From NCBI GenBank assembly GCA_020444325.1, contig JAHLLD010000015.1:79971-143970 (forward strand): DNA of 64,000 nucleotides. Reading direction: 5' to 3'. The translations under genes were made by a program, and so were the position numbers. This stretch comes from a bacterium (lineage in GTDB: Bacteria > Bacteroidota > Ignavibacteria > SZUA-365). Positions 18,636 to 27,800 of the stretch are shown here, in pieces. Position 1 is the first letter of the stretch; each line of letters opens with the position of its first letter. Below the pieces are notes generated by a model. That model saw only the letters and a list, made by a program, of their open reading frames with translations, searched no databases and had not been told where the DNA came from.

Positions 18636-18666
18636 TAAAAGTGCGTGGTAACGCGGAGGAAAGCAA
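18636..18666 (-). promoter_or_regulatory. Possible promoter for the secreted protein gene
   Basis: Read on the minus strand: TTG (18666-18664), 20 nt, then CACTTTTA (18643-18636), a partial match to the Bacteroidota -7 element TAnnTTTG at the spacing used by other promoters here. The position is close to the start codon, so confidence is low. Confidence 0.25.
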
Positions 18667-18746
18667 CCTGCATCAGGAAGGAAAGGGACCCGCACCATGA
18701 GGTAAGAAATCGGTATGAAACTTGCGCCGCGTATTGCCGTACGACA

Positions 18747-18811
18747 GAAAAAGAAAAAACAAATTATTTTTTGTTTTTACTTGCATATTTAGAATTAATC
18801 CACGTTATTTG
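18747..18811 (+). promoter_or_regulatory. A/T-rich promoter region in the 337-bp gap 18626-18962
   Basis: An A/T block (18747-18780) with an inverted repeat (AAAAACAAA / TTTGTTTTT) stands directly before TTG (18781-18783), 20 nt, and GTTATTTG (18804-18811). The TTG-to-TTTG distance equals that of the rpsT promoter. The block is by far the most A/T-rich stretch in the window and looks like an UP element. A further 7-bp hairpin (GAATCCA...TGGATTC, 18864-18885) lies in the leader. Nothing else was seen in the gap. Confidence 0.45.
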
Positions 18812-18962
18812 TAGTGTCGTCTCACGATAAACTCTCTCTCACTCTCACACTTCGCATGGATGAGAATCCATCTGAAGTTGGATTCCTGCTGTTGCCCCCG
18901 GGAATCACTATCGCCTGCCGAGGGGCTTGGATTATCTAACAGAACACCTGAAGGAGTGTGAA

Positions 18963-19622
18963 ATGCTTTCGAAATCTAACCATCGTTATCTTCGACGAAT
19001 GTTGGCCGGCAGCGTTCTGCTGATCGGCATGTTGCTATCGACCGGAAGCGCCATTGCGCAGCCGGATATTTCTACGGTCAAGGACCATCAAGAGTATTCC
19101 GTCATGCTGGCTGTCGGGTATTCCCGCACGGCATTCAAGCAGGCGGATGTCTTTTCCGGCATTGAGAAGTCGAACAGTCCGCAGTTTCGCGCACAGCTCG
19201 ACTATCGCCCGTATCGCCACCTCGGCCTGAGCGGCGGAATGAACCTGCTGGGCAGCACCGGATACCGGGGCGTGAGCCTGGAACAGGACGGTGCCAGTCA
19301 GAATGGCGAGGTTTCGTCAATGAGCGCGGAACTCGCTGCCGTTGGCTATCTCCCCCTGACGCAGATGTCAACACTGTATGCCAGAGCTGGCGGCGCGTAT
19401 ATCAACGTGCGCCAGAGTCAGGTGACTGACGGTGTTGCGTCCACGGCACATGCGAACGGATTTTCCCCTCTCGCAGGGCTCGGTGTTGAAGTTGATCTTC
19501 AGCGCCTTATCGCCTTCCGCGTCGGGATGGACTGGTATTTCAAAGCCGGTGACGCCGCGCGTCTCGGTGGCGAAGGTGCCATTCAGGCTGCCTACGGCGG
19601 TTTCGTGTTCCGATTCAACTAA
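18963..19622 (+). CDS. Small outer-membrane beta-barrel (porin-family-like) protein
   Basis: 219 residues from ATG 18963, chosen for AAGGAG 6 nt upstream and the signal peptide that follows (1-33, ending AIAQ); an in-frame TTG 36 nt earlier is unsupported. The mature protein shows alternating strands (YSVMLAVGYSRTAF, FRAQLDYRPYRHLGLSGGM) and ends in FVFRFN, fitting an 8-stranded OmpA/OmpW-type barrel. It has a private A/T-rich promoter and a terminator, hence is monocistronic and probably well expressed. The ligand, if any, is unknown. Confidence 0.75.
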   Translation: MLSKSNHRYLRRMLAGSVLLIGMLLSTGSAIAQPDISTVKDHQEYSVMLAVGYSRTAFKQADVFSGIEKSNSPQFRAQLDYRPYRHLGLSGGMNLLGSTGYRGVSLEQDGASQNGEVSSMSAELAAVGYLPLTQMSTLYARAGGAYINVRQSQVTDGVASTAHANGFSPLAGLGVEVDLQRLIAFRVGMDWYFKAGDAARLGGEGAIQAAYGGFVFRFN

Positions 19623-19694
19623 GGTGTATCGGAAAACGGATCAGGACTGATTAACCGTGATGCATGACGGCCGCTTCCGTTCATGCAAGCTGGA

Positions 19695-19728
19695 AAAGAC
19701 GCCGCACGTCGGCGTCTTTCGCTTTTAT
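19695..19728 (+). terminator. Intrinsic terminator of the small barrel gene
   Basis: A perfect 10-bp stem, AAAGACGCCG with CGGCGTCTTT, has a 5-nt loop and is followed by CGCTTTTAT. Confidence 0.8.
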
Positions 19729-19747
19729 ATAAAATGGAGGAGTACTT

Positions 19748-20452
19748 ATGCGCGTTCGAAATATTTCTTTGATGCTGGTTGTTTTGCTGCTTACCGCCTG
19801 CGGTGCATCCGTGAACCCCATGCTGCAGAAGCGTGTGGGAGAATGGTTCGGGAAGCGTTCTTCAAAGGTGTACGATGCCAGTGGACAGTATACAAAGGTC
19901 ATGCCGTATGCCGTGGGACAGTATGTTGTGCATGGGGTCACGGACGGCAATGAGCGTTCGATAATACGGACTGCGATCGTCGGGAAAGAAGGTGATGCCT
20001 GGATAATTGAAACCTCGTCCCTTTCACCCACAGGTGAAACCATCATGCAGATGGCGGTGACGGGACTCGAACAGGTGCAGAGTACGATGAACACCGACCT
20101 CATCGATGTCAAATGGGTGAAGATGAAAGCTGGTGATGATGAGGAAGTACAGAAAATCGATGGTATCGCGCTCAGCGTGGGAAAAAGTGCGTACGCGAAA
20201 GGACTGAGCGGTCTGGCGGTGAATTTCGAGAAAACCGGTGGTACTGCGGCGGTGTCCGTACCTGCGGGTACCTTCAACGGCTGCACAAAGATCACAGCCA
20301 AGACGGAAACCTGGATCAAGGATTTTGAATCCGAGGGCTACTATCACACCTCCGTTCCCCTTAACGGCATGGTGCGCTCGAAGAGTCTGGATGACGACAC
20401 CGTCACCGAACTCATCGAATTTGGCCTCAGCGGGGCGAAAGCCAGTTTCTGA
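19748..20452 (+). CDS. Lipoprotein of unknown function
   Basis: 234 residues. ATG 19748 is preceded by GGAGG at good spacing. The lipobox is LLTAC (about 14-18). The mature part starts GASVNPMLQKRV and reads as alternating strands with little helix, in a pattern seen in outer-membrane-attached lipoproteins that bind hydrophobic ligands (VPAGTFNGCTKITAKTE is reminiscent of DUF3108-like domains, weakly). It lies between two terminators, so it is its own transcript. No close family recognised. Confidence 0.68.
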   Translation: MRVRNISLMLVVLLLTACGASVNPMLQKRVGEWFGKRSSKVYDASGQYTKVMPYAVGQYVVHGVTDGNERSIIRTAIVGKEGDAWIIETSSLSPTGETIMQMAVTGLEQVQSTMNTDLIDVKWVKMKAGDDEEVQKIDGIALSVGKSAYAKGLSGLAVNFEKTGGTAAVSVPAGTFNGCTKITAKTETWIKDFESEGYYHTSVPLNGMVRSKSLDDDTVTELIEFGLSGAKASF

Positions 20453-20475
20453 TGCTGCGGCGCTATCGCATGGCG

Positions 20476-20515
20476 ACGGCCGGATGATGCAGCGCATTGT
20501 CCGGCCGTTTTTTTT
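20476..20515 (+). terminator. Intrinsic terminator of the lipoprotein gene
   Basis: ACGGCCGGA pairs with TCCGGCCGT around a 15-nt loop, followed by a run of T. Confidence 0.85.
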
Positions 20516-20521
20516 CTGGTG

Positions 20522-21292
20522 TTACGGGACAGTCAGGAGGGAGCGATAGCTGCCAGTGCCGTCGCTGATCATACTCGAGGAAAGCGGGTTCTGCATGGTC
20601 TTTCCATCGACCCAGAACTGGTATTGGTATTCCCCGGGAGGGAGAAACATGCGCACTTCCCAGCCCGTGCGCGTCTTTCTCATCGGTACAATACCTGCGG
20701 TCCACGCATTGAAATTTCCAATGACACTGACTCTCTGCGCACGCTCGTAGCCGGGCAGTTGCAGCAGCACGGGTTCCGGCCTGCTGTGGCTTGCCAGCCG
20801 CAGGACGGTGTGAACGCGCCATGTCGCTCGGTCGTCTGATTCTTCGCGGACGACAAGCAGAGAGTCGTTCTGTCGCACATCCGTGATGCGGACGAAGGGC
20901 GTTCCTTCACGCAGGAAACGGCGCAGCACCCACTGCCCGGGATTGCTCACCTTCTGCAGACCCTGGACGGTATACTTCTGCTGCAGCATGTTTCCGGACC
21001 CGGCACGCAGTGTGGTGAGGAGGAGGCTGTCTGCTTCGTAGGTATACAGATCGACGCGCTCGGTCAATTGCTCCGTATCATGACGGAACATATGCAGCAT
21101 CAGCATGCTGCCGTCATAACTCAGTTGGATGTCAAGCGCGACATTACGCGTTTCACCTGAGTAGCGATTCTCAATCGTGCCGCTCCAGTAGCCGCAGAGT
21201 CCTTCATACACCAGTTGCTGTTTCGCAAGCTGCGCCTGCAGTGGTGCAGCAGTCAGTGCGGTGAAGGCGAACAGAAAGATCAGTACTCGCAT
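20522..21292 (-). CDS. Secreted protein with C-terminal glycogen-binding-like (CBM48) domain
   Basis: 256 residues from the ATG at 21292, chosen because the signal peptide begins there (MRVLIFLFAFTALTAAPLQA); the Shine-Dalgarno is weak. The N-terminal two-thirds is a beta-rich domain (YEGLCGYWSGTIENRYSGET), perhaps lipocalin-like. The last 75 residues resemble AMPK-beta/isoamylase-N CBM48: VSVIGNFNAWTAGIVPM, then WEVRMFLPPGEYQYQFWVDG. CBM48 normally binds starch or glycogen in the cytoplasm, so a secreted version with no enzyme attached is unusual. It follows the nuclease pair by 43 bp on the same strand, perhaps co-transcribed, though no shared function is evident. Confidence 0.7.
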   Translation of the reverse strand: MRVLIFLFAFTALTAAPLQAQLAKQQLVYEGLCGYWSGTIENRYSGETRNVALDIQLSYDGSMLMLHMFRHDTEQLTERVDLYTYEADSLLLTTLRAGSGNMLQQKYTVQGLQKVSNPGQWVLRRFLREGTPFVRITDVRQNDSLLVVREESDDRATWRVHTVLRLASHSRPEPVLLQLPGYERAQRVSVIGNFNAWTAGIVPMRKTRTGWEVRMFLPPGEYQYQFWVDGKTMQNPLSSSMISDGTGSYRSLLTVP

Positions 21293-21335
21293 CGGACCAT
21301 GTCGTGTGTTGGGATAGACATAGTATAGAAAAAAA

Positions 21336-24300
21336 TTACTCCACAAGCAGTCCATTCATCACGAACCAGAGTATGGTCGCGGGACGCGTTCCGGTCATGC
21401 GTTCCCATGCCGTCGCATACGCGGAAATCTGTGAGCGGTAGGCGGCGACGCGCGGGTCCTCCATGGTCTCCACCAGGTCTGTTTTGTAGTCGACGATCGT
21501 CCAGCCTGTCTCGTCCTCGAAGACGGCATCCATTACGCCGCTCATCACTGCCGGCATTGCATCGGCATCCTCTTCCCACGCGGTTCCGAAGGGCAGTTCA
21601 GTATACCATCGACGAGCATTTTGCATTCGCTGCCACAGCGGATGTGCGGATACCCGTGTCGAGAGATCGCGTAATTGCACTTCCATCGCGGCATCAAGTC
21701 CTTCATCGCTGGCAATGCGCGCACAGATGTCCTGCAGACGCTTTTCGGCAGAATCGCCATCAATCTCTTTCTCATCGTGCAGGGCCTGCTGCTGTAGGGC
21801 CAATTCAAACAAGCGGTGTGCTGCGGTGCCGAAGCGCGCGCCATGTCCGTGCTCTGAGGAAGCAGAAACAGGCGTAGCGGCATGCAAAGTAAGACGGCTG
21901 GGACTCAGTAGTTCATATCCTTCTGCAGCAGCGTCATGAAGGCGCGTTTCTATCTTTTCTCGTGCTGAGGCATCGAAAGGCACGGCAGGGTCAGCTGGAG
22001 GGCCGATGCGATCCTGCTGTCCGACGGGACCGAAGGAGGGCGCCGCCGGGAGGTCAGTTTGCAGGAGAGTACTCCAGGTTTCTTTATGCACATTCTGCAT
22101 ATTCGCGTTGTGCGCGATAATCAGGGCATTCTCGGCGCGTGTCGCTGCAACGTACTGCAGCCGCATGCGCTCCGCTTCCAGAAATCGCTGTTCTTCCTCG
22201 TACTGGCGATCCCACAATTCAGAGACAGCCACCTGGGGGCCGTTGTACTCACCCTGCTTCGCGTGAATGCGCATGCTGCCTGTCGGGGGAGCAGTGCTGC
22301 GATCGACGCAGAGCCGCTCCCTGTCCTTTCTCTGCCGGCTGCGATGCTGCGCGAGGATGACTATGGGAGCCTCGAGTCCCTTTGCCTTGTGCACGTTCAT
22401 GATGCGGAGTGCATGGGTATCGGGGAACAGCGGCATTCCGTCGACCGGACTCTGTCGCGTTGCCGCATCGAGATTCCCGACGATTTCCGCGAGGGAAAAC
22501 CCACGTGCTGAATAGTGCTGGACGAACTCCATGAGTCGCTGCAGCGTGCCGGCGCGCATGTTGCCTCCTGCATCAGTAGATGTCCACGCGAGCAGTCCCA
22601 GTTCTTCAAGCACACTGCCTACTACCGCGGCCGGTGGAAGGGAACGAAGCAGACGGACCTTGCCCTTGATGAAGGCGAGTCCGTCGAGAATACGTGCATC
22701 GGCATCCTTGACCACGGAAGAGAAAAAGGTGAAGCGTCCCCCTTGGTCACGATACGCCGTCAGTGCGGCATCATCCACGCCGCAATAGGGTCCGCGAAGA
22801 AAGGCGACGACTGAGATTTCGTCCAGCGGGTCCGCGAGCGCATGCAGAATCTGCATAATCGGTCGCAGGGTCACGCGATCACGGAGCGCAAAGCCTCCTG
22901 CAATCGTCACGGGAATCCCTGCGCGCTCCATCGCGTCCGCGAATGCCGTGATTCCGGCATTTTCAGGTGTCAGCAGAAGGATATCCTCGGGGCGCAGCGC
23001 CCGAAGTTCTTCCTCTCCATCACCTGTTCGCACCTGGATTTTCATGCCCGATCGCAGCGCGTCCGCGGTCCACGACGCCAGCGCCTCCGTTTCCTCGAGG
23101 AGGCATTGCTCCGGTTTCCGCCTGTCACTGCACTGCAAAGGAAATGCGTAAACCCCGGTAAATCCTCCCAGATTGGCACGCACGGGCGTGAGGGGAGCCG
23201 CCGCCGCCTGATAGGGTGTGGCTTCCTCCGGAAAGATTTCGCTGAACCGCGTGTTCACCCAGTCTGTGATGGCCGGCAGACTGCGGAAGCTGTTGTCGAG
23301 ACGTAGCCGCTGCTCGCCGCCGCGTTCAATGATGTTCGCGACGACGTTGTATATGCTGATGTCCGCCTGGCGGAAGCGGTATATCGACTGACGGGGATCG
23401 CCGACCACAAACAATGAACCCGCGCGTGGACACAGCTTTCTCCATGCGTTCTCGCTGACATCCTCGCCGGTCAGGTAGAGCATGATTTCTGCCTGTGCCG
23501 GATCCGTATCCTGAAATTCGTCGACGAGCAGATGGGTGTAGCGCTGCTGCAGATCCTCACGCACGGAGGGATGCTCGCGCAGCATGTCACGCGTGCGCAG
23601 CAGCAAATCATCATGCGTCAGCGCGCCCCGTGATTGGAGCTCCTCGCGAAACAGGGCCGCGAGGGGACGCGCATGCTCGATTAGAAGGGGATAGCAATAC
23701 TGCTTCCAGGCGGAATATGCAGAAACTGCATAATTCTGCAGGAAATCTTCCAGCAATGGTGCGACGGTGTGCTTTCCATCGAGTCCGATTTCATCCCAGC
23801 GTTTCTGCGTCAGCAGGGAATCTTTCATAAATGGTGCGAGTACACGGGCGATGTCCCCCGCGGAGGTCAGAGAGGACAGCTCAACGAGGCGCAAGCTGCG
23901 GAGTATACCCTGCAGCGCATCTTCCTTCGGACGCACATCGGGAGGAATTGCGGGAGCGAGGATTTCATACAGCTCGATGAGCCTGTCGCGAGCGGGTCGA
24001 AGATCCGGTTCGGCGCGCCGCTCTGCCGGGAACTCCGTATCAGGATGTTCACACAGCAGTGCATACGTTTCCTGCAGTGCGGAGAGCGGGAGCTGCAGAC
24101 TGCGGAGCATTTCTTTTGCTGCAGTGCTCCCGGACCGATCCTTTCGCATCGCCAGGAAAAAGATGCGCTGCTGCAGCGCGGCTGCCTCCTGATCATCGAT
24201 AATGTGGAAGTCCGGATCCACGCCCGCCTCAAGGGGACGCTCACGCAGCAGCTGTGCGCAGAATGCGTGGATGGTGCCGATGAAGGGACGATCAATATCA

Positions 24301-24596
24301 TGCAATGCATCGACAATGCGCTGACGTTCGTTGGGAGGCAGATCCGGCTCGCTGAGAGCGGATTGCAGCGACACCTCAAACTTCTGCCGGAGATGCCCCG
24401 CAGCTTTCACGGTGAAGGTCATCGCCGCAAGGTGTTCGATGCGGACAAGTCCCTGTCGCAGCAGCGCGGTCATGCGCATGACAAGGCTCGTCGTCTTGCC
24501 TGTACCCGCCGCGGCTTCGACGAGAATGCAGTGGCCGGTGTCGTTCACAATGCGCTGCCGGGCATCCTGATCTGTAAGTTTCAGCCTCTCAGACAT
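21336..24596 (-). CDS. addA: UvrD/RecB-family helicase-nuclease, AddA-like
   Basis: 1086 residues. The start at 24596 (GGAGGAG upstream) overlaps the stop of the upstream gene by 8 nt (ATGTCTGA), indicating translational coupling; an ATG at 24617 is the alternative. A Q-motif-like N-terminus is followed by Walker A (AAAGTGKT, about 29-36), motif II DEFQDTD at 359-365, and SF1A motifs (GDPRQSIYRFRQAD; MNVHKAKGLE; YVAATRAENAL). The C-terminus carries the PD-(D/E)XK nuclease core: GVMDAVFED with D1023, then VDYKTD with D1036 and K1038, then QISAYA. This is the AddA/RecB subunit of a double-strand-break end-processing enzyme. Its partner is the AddB-like gene just upstream. RecB proper is less likely because a RecC is absent. 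Confidence 0.87.
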   Translation of the reverse strand: MSERLKLTDQDARQRIVNDTGHCILVEAAAGTGKTTSLVMRMTALLRQGLVRIEHLAAMTFTVKAAGHLRQKFEVSLQSALSEPDLPPNERQRIVDALHDIDRPFIGTIHAFCAQLLRERPLEAGVDPDFHIIDDQEAAALQQRIFFLAMRKDRSGSTAAKEMLRSLQLPLSALQETYALLCEHPDTEFPAERRAEPDLRPARDRLIELYEILAPAIPPDVRPKEDALQGILRSLRLVELSSLTSAGDIARVLAPFMKDSLLTQKRWDEIGLDGKHTVAPLLEDFLQNYAVSAYSAWKQYCYPLLIEHARPLAALFREELQSRGALTHDDLLLRTRDMLREHPSVREDLQQRYTHLLVDEFQDTDPAQAEIMLYLTGEDVSENAWRKLCPRAGSLFVVGDPRQSIYRFRQADISIYNVVANIIERGGEQRLRLDNSFRSLPAITDWVNTRFSEIFPEEATPYQAAAAPLTPVRANLGGFTGVYAFPLQCSDRRKPEQCLLEETEALASWTADALRSGMKIQVRTGDGEEELRALRPEDILLLTPENAGITAFADAMERAGIPVTIAGGFALRDRVTLRPIMQILHALADPLDEISVVAFLRGPYCGVDDAALTAYRDQGGRFTFFSSVVKDADARILDGLAFIKGKVRLLRSLPPAAVVGSVLEELGLLAWTSTDAGGNMRAGTLQRLMEFVQHYSARGFSLAEIVGNLDAATRQSPVDGMPLFPDTHALRIMNVHKAKGLEAPIVILAQHRSRQRKDRERLCVDRSTAPPTGSMRIHAKQGEYNGPQVAVSELWDRQYEEEQRFLEAERMRLQYVAATRAENALIIAHNANMQNVHKETWSTLLQTDLPAAPSFGPVGQQDRIGPPADPAVPFDASAREKIETRLHDAAAEGYELLSPSRLTLHAATPVSASSEHGHGARFGTAAHRLFELALQQQALHDEKEIDGDSAEKRLQDICARIASDEGLDAAMEVQLRDLSTRVSAHPLWQRMQNARRWYTELPFGTAWEEDADAMPAVMSGVMDAVFEDETGWTIVDYKTDLVETMEDPRVAAYRSQISAYATAWERMTGTRPATILWFVMNGLLVE

Positions 24597-27510
24597 TTCG
24601 CAGACTCCTCCATGCATCCAGCATGCGGTTGCCTGCGTTCTCCAGTTTCTGTCTCGACTGGATATTCACGCTGTCGTCACTTCCACACAACTCTGCAAAA
24701 TCGCAGTGCCTGCATTCGTCCTTCTCCGGTGTATGCGGGTATATGCCCTGTGTGATGCATTCGCGAATATGTCCGAGTGCGACGGGTAATTCCGCACTTG
24801 CATCCGGCATGCGCAGACGAAGCCCACCTTCATTTTCTCCCAGGAACACATATTCCGCGGCGACCACGTCCCTGTGCTGCGCGAAAAAAGTCCGCACCGC
24901 CTCGACATACAGCGCATGCTGCAGATGTTTGCCTCCACCGAGTCCGACGGAAGCATCAAAATGACGCTTCCCGGTTTTGTAATCCCTGACGAGAAGGCTG
25001 CTGTCTGCTTCACTGTCTACACGGTCTATCCCGCCGCTGACCTGCAACGTGCCGCCGGGGACCGCGATCTCCAGTGGTGGAAGGGGCTCTCGTTCGCCCC
25101 GGTTGTGCCCGAAGTTCTGTTCCAGCGCGAGAGGGGTGCCGGGTTCTGCGCATTCGAGTCTGAAGAAACGCTCACAGAGATCCTGCACCCGCGCTGCGCC
25201 CTCGCTGCGGTGCAGAGCCGAAGGAGCCGGAACGCGCTCCGCCGTGTCTGTGAGAACCGCTGTCAGGATCTGCTGCAGCAGGGGAAGGTGTGCGGGACGA
25301 ACCGGAAAATCGTTTTTCGCCCGAACGGCATCCATGAAACGTTCGAGGATGGTGTGTACCGCACTCCCGAGCTGCGCCGCGTCGAGCCATTCAGCAGCAT
25401 CACGATCCCAGGGATCGGGTGGGGACAGATGCAGTATCGTTGAAAGAAAGAAACGATAGGGGCATTTGGCAAAGGCTTCGAGGCGTGAGGCGGAAAGCGG
25501 CGAGGGCAGCGCATGCTGCACTCCTTCAGCGGCAACGCTGCCATCGTATGCCGTGAATGTATCGCCTGCCCGTGCGGCTTCTGCATCGCTGCCACGTGCG
25601 AGCAACGGCAAGGCCTCGCGCATCCGGTGGCGAAGTACCTCCGCCTCATCGGTGATGCTGCGCTGCAGCCAGTACTCGGCCAGGCTGAGAGCATTCTGCA
25701 GGGGAGCTGCCGAGAGCGGGGCGCCCGCTGCGCGTTCGAGGTCGTCGTATCCCAGCTGTGGATCGCCTTGCTCTCTGCGCAGCAGATCAAGCAGCAGGTG
25801 TGAAGGAAAACGCACGCTCCCATCCTGCGCATCGCGTTCGCTCCACGAGACATGCAGCTGTCCGGTAATCCTGCTCACAAGAGCATGAAAAGCGGCAGTA
25901 TCGTGTTCCGCCTTTTCGGATGCGAGAGGGAGGTGGCTTCCGGTCGCAAGATTGATGGCTCGGCGATCGCTGTCGAGGAGCACGGGGTTTTGTGCGGACG
26001 GCGAGGGCAGCGTCGCTGCGTCCGCTCCGAGCAGCAGTGTGCATGGGCGTCCGCTGTATCCTCCACGTCCCGCAGTGCTGACATGCAGGTGTCCGGGACG
26101 CGGCGTCGTGACCAGCAGCGGTTCTGCACCCGGCTCCTGCAGTACGAGGGGATAGGTGATGCTGCGGATATCCGCGATGACGCGTGCACTCAGCTCCGCC
26201 ACAGGAGAATGCTCATCCTCACCCTCGAGATAATCCGTCAGCAGGCGAAGGAGTTCAGCGAGCGCCTGTTGTTCACCGGGATACTTGTCACGCGACATGT
26301 CCGTGACCAGGATACGTGTTGCCTCTGCAAGGGCATGCAGGCCAACGCGGTTCTCGACATCGGGATGGGGTGTTACTTCGAGCAGCCGTGCGATCCAGGC
26401 CCGGTCAGCAAGAAACTCCCTGCGCTTTTTAAGGTCACGGGCACTGATCTTTTCATCAGTCCCGCGTCGTGCGATCAACGCATCAATGCGAGGGAGGTAT
26501 CTGTCCCGTCCCCAGCCGATCGCCGCCTCGCGCAGCAGTGCGGCTGTCGACAGTCTTCCCCCGCGGACTCCCTCGTGTTTCCATTCCGAAAAATCAGGGA
26601 CGCCATCATACATCATTCGTATGAGATGGGAGGCGGCGAAATCCGAGCTGATCCATCGCAGGTATGCCGTGACCGTGCGCGCCGCTTTGCTGTAATGGAG
26701 GGGGATGCCCGGATCGAACGTGCAGGGGATGTCGAGCTGGCGGGACAATTCGTAGGCGAGTGGCAGCAGATCGCCACGCATGAGAACGATCTCCGCATCT
26801 TCCCAGCGCAGCTCGCTGTCGAGCACGGTGCGGAAGGCTGCGCGGACCTCCCATTCCGGCCTCTCTGCGCGATGAACGTGCAGGGTGGACCTGGCATCGC
26901 GGGCCTCAATTTCATGGAGGTCGCCTGCGGCTTCGAGCAACTCGCGTGCTACCGCCGGGAGCCTGTTGAGTAACGATGGTTCGACAAGAAGGATGCGTGT
27001 TGATGTACTCTCACGTGCGGCGGCGAGAGCAGCGCGCAGAAGCATGCTGCGCGTGCTGCGATTTCGCTGCGCGCAGAGTTTGGCAAAGGTCACATGGATG
27101 GCGACAAACACGCGTCCCCGCTCGCTGTCGCCGAAAGCAGTGGCAGCGAGTGTGGCAGGATCGAGTCCGGCCAATTCACAATCCTCAATCCCCTGAAGCA
27201 GAGCACGGTGGAAGCCCCGGTTGCTGCGTAGTGCGGCGAATGCCGAGTCCTCAGGAATGGCTCCCTCACATGCATGCCGCATGAGGCGTTCGGACTGTCC
27301 GGGTGTCAGGAGTCCCGTGACAACAGCATCTTCATCCCCAAGGATATGCCTGGCAAAACCGTCGACGGAACGGGCATGCAGGTTCAGCCACGGCGTCCCG
27401 TCGCGGGCACAGCGCTCGCGCAGCTGTCTCCCCGATGAGGAGGCTGATGTGATGATGATTTTCTCATCAAACAGATGGTCACGGCAAACCGCGGCTATGT
27501 CCCGCTTCAT
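24589..27510 (-). CDS. addB: PD-(D/E)XK exonuclease with iron-sulfur cysteines, AddB-like
   Basis: 973 residues from the ATG at 27510 (weak AAGAA upstream); an in-frame ATG at 27531 has no ribosome binding site and lies at the predicted transcription start. The C-terminal nuclease shows SASRLEAFAKCPYRFFL, a central GIDRVD and VRDYKTGK. Four cysteines at 683, 933, 936 and 942 (CPYRFF, then C-x2-C-x5-C) match the 4Fe-4S staple of AddB-type nucleases. The N-terminal half is a degenerate helicase scaffold without a Walker A motif. With the downstream AddA-like protein it should resect double-strand breaks for RecA. Translation of the two is coupled by an 8-nt overlap. A Chi-like recognition sequence cannot be deduced. 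Confidence 0.82.
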   Translation of the reverse strand: MKRDIAAVCRDHLFDEKIIITSASSSGRQLRERCARDGTPWLNLHARSVDGFARHILGDEDAVVTGLLTPGQSERLMRHACEGAIPEDSAFAALRSNRGFHRALLQGIEDCELAGLDPATLAATAFGDSERGRVFVAIHVTFAKLCAQRNRSTRSMLLRAALAAARESTSTRILLVEPSLLNRLPAVARELLEAAGDLHEIEARDARSTLHVHRAERPEWEVRAAFRTVLDSELRWEDAEIVLMRGDLLPLAYELSRQLDIPCTFDPGIPLHYSKAARTVTAYLRWISSDFAASHLIRMMYDGVPDFSEWKHEGVRGGRLSTAALLREAAIGWGRDRYLPRIDALIARRGTDEKISARDLKKRREFLADRAWIARLLEVTPHPDVENRVGLHALAEATRILVTDMSRDKYPGEQQALAELLRLLTDYLEGEDEHSPVAELSARVIADIRSITYPLVLQEPGAEPLLVTTPRPGHLHVSTAGRGGYSGRPCTLLLGADAATLPSPSAQNPVLLDSDRRAINLATGSHLPLASEKAEHDTAAFHALVSRITGQLHVSWSERDAQDGSVRFPSHLLLDLLRREQGDPQLGYDDLERAAGAPLSAAPLQNALSLAEYWLQRSITDEAEVLRHRMREALPLLARGSDAEAARAGDTFTAYDGSVAAEGVQHALPSPLSASRLEAFAKCPYRFFLSTILHLSPPDPWDRDAAEWLDAAQLGSAVHTILERFMDAVRAKNDFPVRPAHLPLLQQILTAVLTDTAERVPAPSALHRSEGAARVQDLCERFFRLECAEPGTPLALEQNFGHNRGEREPLPPLEIAVPGGTLQVSGGIDRVDSEADSSLLVRDYKTGKRHFDASVGLGGGKHLQHALYVEAVRTFFAQHRDVVAAEYVFLGENEGGLRLRMPDASAELPVALGHIRECITQGIYPHTPEKDECRHCDFAELCGSDDSVNIQSRQKLENAGNRMLDAWRSLRNV

Positions 27511-27615
27511 ATGCTGATTCTTTATGCGCATTCTGCATAAAATAGGAAAAGCACACCGGGAAATCGAATCAATGTTCAGGCAACAGAGGCGTCCTGTTCC
27601 CGCAAGCCGCCATAC

Positions 27616-27644
27616 TTGACATCAAATATCCGAATACGTATACT
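27616..27644 (+). promoter_or_regulatory. Near-consensus promoter of the metalloprotease gene
   Basis: TTGACA (27616-27621), 17-nt spacer, TATACT (27639-27644): the best housekeeping-type promoter in the window. The predicted start near 27651 leaves a leader of about 150 nt before ATG 27801. Confidence 0.7.
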
Positions 27645-27800
27645 GAGGACAACAACAATCACGATACATCGGTAATCCTCCTCGCCCTCAAACCAGGGAG
27701 TGTTGTGCGATGGGGCAGCTGAAAGCGCGTGGAGACGCGTGATATGTCTGTATTGGCCTGAATACGACGTCCGCTTTATAGATAGATGAAAGGAGACGGT

